DNA of 42,837 nt from the NCBI GenBank assembly GCA_004552595.1, contig SFNX01000003.1, forward strand, positions 1 to 42,837, given 5' to 3'. Of the stretch, positions 39,653 to 42,837 are shown piece after piece. Below the pieces are notes generated by a model. The model had not been told where the DNA came from and searched no databases. It saw nothing but the letters and a program-made list of their open reading frames with translations. Every line of letters starts with the position of its first letter. Position 1 is the first letter of the stretch. Source of the stretch: Lachnospiraceae bacterium. Its GTDB lineage: Bacteria > Bacillota > Clostridia > Lachnospirales > Lachnospiraceae. Made by a program: the position numbers and the translations under genes.

Positions 39653-40558
39653 TTATTTGTTATATTCAGCTAAAAGTCTGTCAATCTCACGAACAAGATT
39701 TCCAATTTCAGGCTTTGAGAGCTGTGCATCTGCACCAAGCTGCTCACCCTTTATTCTCATTTCATCATTAACAAGTGATGAGAATACAACAACAGGAATA
39801 TCCTTAGTCTTATCATCTGACTTAATCATCTTGATAAGTCTGTGGCCATCCATCCTAGGCATCTCAATATCTGTAATTACAAGCTGAACCTTCTTATCAA
39901 GGTCTCCATCCTCTACAGCCTGTGTAATGTACTCCCATGCCTCAAGTCCATCCTCAGTACGGTGAATATTAACATATCCGGCCTTAGTAAGTGAATCATT
40001 GATAAGCTTATTAAGAAGATGTGAGTCCTCTGCAATGACAATCGGAACCTCTGATTTAGATCTTCCGAACATTGTCTCAACCTCCTGAACCTTAAGTCCT
40101 GTCTCAGGGCTTATATCAGATACAATCTTCTCGAAATCAAGGATTATTACAAGTCTGTCATCAAATTTAATAACACCTGTCGAAATACCGTCTGACTCTG
40201 AATTAATAGTTGCATCAGGCTTAATAATGTCAGCCCATGATACTCTTCTTATTCCAATAACCTTATCAACATGGAATGCAACATCTAACTTGTTAAAGTT
40301 AGTAATGATAAATAAACCTGTAGGCTCCGAATCGCCCATCTGTAAAGCATTCTTAAGACTGATTGCCGTAATCATTTCCTGACGTGGCATGAAAATACCT
40401 TCTATGCTCGGATGAGAATTAGGTACCGGTGTAACAGGCTGATATGTGATGATTTCACGAATCTTTGCTACATTGATACCGTATGAATTATCTCCAAGCT
40501 TAAACTCAAGAATCTCAAGCTCATTTGTTCCATTTTCTAATAAGATTTTTGTGTCCAT
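39653..40558 (-). CDS. cheV: Chemotaxis protein CheV (CheW-receiver fusion)
   Basis: 301-residue coupling protein: a CheW-like domain (about 13-150) that links chemoreceptors to CheA, fused to a response-regulator receiver (about 172-300). Receiver residues are present: acidic E177/D178, phosphoacceptor D230 (VITDIEMPRMDG), S260 and K282 (SKPE). Phosphorylation is thought to tune adaptation. An AAGGTG site precedes the ATG. It is a single-gene unit between two terminators, with its own promoter; no other chemotaxis gene is nearby. It shows that the organism has, or recently had, chemotaxis. Confidence 0.94.
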   Translation of the reverse strand: MDTKILLENGTNELEILEFKLGDNSYGINVAKIREIITYQPVTPVPNSHPSIEGIFMPRQEMITAISLKNALQMGDSEPTGLFIITNFNKLDVAFHVDKVIGIRRVSWADIIKPDATINSESDGISTGVIKFDDRLVIILDFEKIVSDISPETGLKVQEVETMFGRSKSEVPIVIAEDSHLLNKLINDSLTKAGYVNIHRTEDGLEAWEYITQAVEDGDLDKKVQLVITDIEMPRMDGHRLIKMIKSDDKTKDIPVVVFSSLVNDEMRIKGEQLGADAQLSKPEIGNLVREIDRLLAEYNK

Positions 40559-40619
40559 ACCTTCACCTTCACTTTATTAATTTACCCCTGATGTTAAATA
40601 CGATAAACACCTCACGTAC

Positions 40620-40648
40620 AATATATCATAATTTGACAGAAGCAACAA
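40620..40648 (-). promoter_or_regulatory. Predicted promoter of cheV
   Basis: Minus strand: TTGTTG (40648-40643), 17 bases, then TGA plus TATATT (40625-40620). It looks like a housekeeping promoter; I could not see a motility sigma-D type element (TAAA then GCCGATAA). Leader about 55 bases. Confidence 0.5.
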
Positions 40649-40712
40649 TAACAAATCAAAAAATAGTTACCATAATGTATGTTGACCATCATTATTGTAA
40701 ACACAAATAAAA

Positions 40713-40739
40713 AGGTGTAACCCATTATCAGTTACACCT
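40713..40739 (-). terminator. Intrinsic terminator of the AGCS symporter gene
   Basis: 9-bp stem AGGTGTAAC/GTTACACCT with a 9-base loop, followed on the minus strand by TTTTTATTT. It lies 21 bases after the stop codon. Confidence 0.9.
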
Positions 40740-40760
40740 CAAAAAAATATATCATTATAT

Positions 40761-42251
40761 TTAATCTTCTACGTCAGGAGCTTCTTCCTGCATTTTCTGA
40801 ATATCATCAAAAGCAGAATACATAGGCTTTTCATCTGAACCCATAAATGTACGTCTTACATAGTTGGCTGTAATCTTTGCTACTATAGGTGATAATGCAA
40901 GTACACCAATAAGGTTAGGAATCATCATAAGACCGTTAAATGTATCTGACAAATCCCATGCAAGTGAAAGTTCCATAGTACTTCCGAAGAATACCATTAC
41001 TACGAATACAACCTTGTAAATAATAGATGCCTTCTCGCCGAAAAGATATTCAAACGCTGTCGTTCCGTAATGACTCCATCCAAGAACTGTTGAATATGCA
41101 AAAAGAAGTATTGCCACAGCAATAAACATCGGTCCGATTGCGCCAAATACATTTCCAAAGCATAAACCTACAAGGTCAGAACCGGCACTGTCTGTAACCA
41201 TTTTGCCTGTTGTAAGGTCTACAAAACCGGATGAGAGGATAACGAAAGCTGTAAGTGTACATACAACGATTGTATCTGCAAATACTTCGAAGATACCCCA
41301 CATACCCTGTCTTACAGGCTCCTTAACATTAGAGCTTGAGTGAACCATAACCGATGAACCAAGACCTGCCTCATTTGAAAAGGCACCTCTCTTAAAGCCC
41401 CATGTAATCGCCATCTTAATTCCGTATCCGATTGCACCGCCGGCTGCTGCATCAAGAGTAAATGCACCTTTAAAGATAGCACTGAATACTGCTCCGGCCT
41501 GTCCGATATTAATAATACAGATTACCAAAGCACCTGCTATATATGCAATAGCCATAAATGGAACAATTTTTTCTGTAACGGCAGCAACTCTTTTAAGTCC
41601 GCCAAGTATTACAAGTGCTGAAAGAATAACAAGTAAAAATCCCGTGATTCTTGGATCAATATTAAATGCACTCTTCATGTTACCTGCGATTGAGTTAACC
41701 TGCGACATGTTACCGATACCAAATGAAGCAAGTAAACAGAATATTGAGAAAAGAACTGCAAGAATTGCACCAATCTGCTTACAACCCTTTTTAGCCCCAA
41801 GTCCGTCTCTTAAATAGTACATTGCGCCACCGGCCCATGCACCGTTCTTGTTTTTACGTCTGTAAAAAATACCGAGAACGTTTTCTGAGTAGTTTGTCAT
41901 CATGCCGACAAGAGCCATAATCCACATCCAGAATATTGCACCCGGACCACCCTTTATAATAGCTGTTGCAATACCGACAATATTTCCTGTACCGATTGTT
42001 GCAGCGAGTGCTGTACAAAGCGACTGGAACTGCGAAATCTGCTTGTCATCTTTATCGGTGTGTTTTGTAATGTGTTTATCATTAAAAATAGCACCGATAG
42101 TCATGCTCCACCAATGTGAAATATGGCTGAACTGGAATCCTTTATTTACTATTGTCATTACAAGACCTGAAATAAACAAAAGTGCAATTCCGAATGTTCC
42201 CCATACAATGCCATTAATAACACCATTAACGGAAGTAATTGTTTCTAACAT
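40761..42251 (-). CDS. AGCS family sodium:alanine/glycine symporter
   Basis: 496-residue membrane transporter with about ten or eleven hydrophobic segments. Family signatures are GTGNIVGIATAI (87-98), GGPGAIFWMW (101-110), GAWAGGAMYYLRDGLG and FKRGAFSNEAGLGS. It imports alanine, glycine or a related amino acid with Na+. A GAGGAGA site precedes the ATG. It is monocistronic, bounded by the alaS terminator and its own. Its place next to alaS (alanyl-tRNA synthetase) fits an alanine role, but substrate is inference. Confidence 0.94.
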   Translation of the reverse strand: MLETITSVNGVINGIVWGTFGIALLFISGLVMTIVNKGFQFSHISHWWSMTIGAIFNDKHITKHTDKDDKQISQFQSLCTALAATIGTGNIVGIATAIIKGGPGAIFWMWIMALVGMMTNYSENVLGIFYRRKNKNGAWAGGAMYYLRDGLGAKKGCKQIGAILAVLFSIFCLLASFGIGNMSQVNSIAGNMKSAFNIDPRITGFLLVILSALVILGGLKRVAAVTEKIVPFMAIAYIAGALVICIINIGQAGAVFSAIFKGAFTLDAAAGGAIGYGIKMAITWGFKRGAFSNEAGLGSSVMVHSSSNVKEPVRQGMWGIFEVFADTIVVCTLTAFVILSSGFVDLTTGKMVTDSAGSDLVGLCFGNVFGAIGPMFIAVAILLFAYSTVLGWSHYGTTAFEYLFGEKASIIYKVVFVVMVFFGSTMELSLAWDLSDTFNGLMMIPNLIGVLALSPIVAKITANYVRRTFMGSDEKPMYSAFDDIQKMQEEAPDVED

Positions 42252-42288
42252 AGTATTCTCCTCACTTTTTATATTTAGTCGTTCTATG

Positions 42289-42310
42289 TAAGCTTATTCT
42301 TATAAGCTTA
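42289..42310. promoter_or_regulatory. Paired TAAGCTTA palindromes upstream of the symporter
   Basis: Two perfect 8-bp palindromes TAAGCTTA (42289-42296 and 42303-42310), centres 14 bases apart, in the leader/promoter region of the AGCS gene. They could be an operator or simply form an alternative stem. No convincing promoter boxes could be placed here. Confidence 0.3.
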
Positions 42311-42321
42311 TGATAAAAAAA

Positions 42322-42344
42322 GAGACGGTAATTTCTACCGTCTC
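42322..42344 (-). terminator. Intrinsic terminator of alaS
   Basis: Perfect 9-bp stem GAGACGGTA/TACCGTCTC with a 5-base loop, followed on the minus strand by seven T residues. It lies about 66 bases after the alaS stop. Confidence 0.94.
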
Positions 42345-42410
42345 CATTGACTACTTCACTATGATAAATCATTAAATTCAATTTGTCAATACGACAAATT
42401 TATCACTACC

Positions 42411-42837
42411 CTATTTAGTCTGCGATTCAATAACCGACACTGCCTTTACCAAACATTCATCAATGCCTGCCGGATTCTTTCCGCCGGCCTGTGCCATATT
42501 TGGGCGTCCGCCGCCACCACCGCCTACAAGACCTGATATTTCTTTAATAAGATTACCTGCATGAGCTCCTTTTTTAATCACATCATCGGTAACCATCGCA
42601 ATAAGGTTAACCTTACCGTCTGTTTCTGATGCAATTACTACTACGCCTGATTCAATCTTAGTCTTAAGCTGATCTCCTAAGTCTCTAAGACCGTTCATAT
42701 CAACTCCGGATACTTTAGTAGCAATAACCTTAACCCCGTTAACTTCCTTAATGTCATTTTCCACATTACCAAGTGACTCTTTTGCAGCCTTTGACTTAAG
42801 TGATTCTATCTCTGAGTTAAGTGCCTTGATTTCTGCA
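42411..42837 (-). CDS. alaS: Alanyl-tRNA synthetase, C-terminal part (cut by the window edge)
   Basis: The last about 141 residues of AlaRS; the reading frame continues past the window end. A coiled-coil stretch (EIKALNSEIESLKSKAAK) leads into the DHHA1 (C-Ala) domain: KTKIESGVVVIASETDGKVN in two blocks, then GAHAGNLIKEISGLVGGGGGG and RPNMAQAGGKNPAGIDECL, all highly typical. The glycine run and RPNMAQAGG are the signature of the domain's end. The catalytic and editing domains are outside the window. Confidence 0.96.
   Translation of the reverse strand, partial: AEIKALNSEIESLKSKAAKESLGNVENDIKEVNGVKVIATKVSGVDMNGLRDLGDQLKTKIESGVVVIASETDGKVNLIAMVTDDVIKKGAHAGNLIKEISGLVGGGGGGRPNMAQAGGKNPAGIDECLVKAVSVIESQTK

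Noticed and set aside
40559..40760. The about 200-base gap before cheV considered for a small gene or riboswitch
   Set aside because: It holds the symporter terminator, the cheV promoter and a plain leader; a short plus-strand open frame there has no ribosome-binding site or recognisable product.
42252..42410. Gap upstream of the AGCS symporter considered for a glycine riboswitch
   Set aside because: After the alaS terminator only about 70 bases remain, too short for the usual aptamers, and no conserved core was recognised.

Overview
The window is a dense, AT-rich bacterial chromosome segment. Gene content and order point to a flagellated or chemotactic member of the Clostridia, most likely Lachnospiraceae. 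The grounds are: the Firmicute-type backbone plsX-acpP-rnc-smc-ftsY-ylxM-ffh-rpsP-khpA-rimM-trmD-rplS-rbgA-rnhB; a ylqG/ylqH-like pair after rnhB; a DUF1292 protein; a stand-alone AICAR transformylase with an archaeal-type IMP cyclohydrolase; and a CheV. Genus cannot be fixed from sequence alone. There are no insertion sequences, phage genes, integrases or CRISPR arrays, and no gene-free stretch longer than about 200 bases.

Layout. (1) 20-3853, plus strand: potABCD spermidine/putrescine ABC transporter with its terminator. (2) 8962-3900, minus strand: Na/Pi cotransporter, DUF1292 protein, a GlgX-like GH13 protein that has lost its catalytic residues, trpS. (3) 14326-8996, minus: purO, purH (transformylase only), gltX, a UvrD-like helicase. 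Divergent from it at 14335-15596 (plus) is a long-form PRPP synthetase, so two head-to-head promoters may link PRPP supply and IMP synthesis. (4) 20834-15593, minus: two type I signal peptidases flanking rbgA, then rnhB, a FliK-like protein, a soluble FlhB-C-terminal-like protein and yraN. (5) 25056-20853, minus: ylxM-ffh, rpsP-khpA, rimM-trmD, and rplS with its own promoter and leader. (6) 32899-25047, minus: plsX-acpP, rnc-smc-ftsY-ilvA. (7) 39600-32933, minus: a large acidic single-pass membrane protein, hisH-hisF, ung, a TPR/MORN membrane protein, a lysA-type decarboxylase, then tRNA-Leu(CAA) and a terminator. (8) 42837-39606, minus: 3' end of alaS, an AGCS amino-acid:sodium symporter, cheV.

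How the parts work together. Most of the window is growth machinery: SRP targeting (Ffh, FtsY, YlxM), signal peptide removal, ribosome maturation (RimM, RbgA, TrmD, L19, S16), rRNA processing (RNase III), phospholipid/fatty-acid synthesis (PlsX, ACP) and chromosome condensation (SMC). Regulatory signals are very compact. Ten intrinsic hairpin terminators are visible, and several are fused to the next promoter.

Most interesting observations: the catalytically dead debranching-enzyme paralogue in the trpS operon; the FliK/FlhB-C-like pair without the NPTH autocleavage motif; a consensus promoter placed inside a terminator that would make an almost leaderless ylxM-ffh transcript, with a similar layout at a signal peptidase gene; the prs terminator lying inside the coding sequence of convergent yraN; and the repeat-rich acidic membrane protein heading the hisHF operon. 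None of these is proved here to be a new system. They are leads read directly from sequence.
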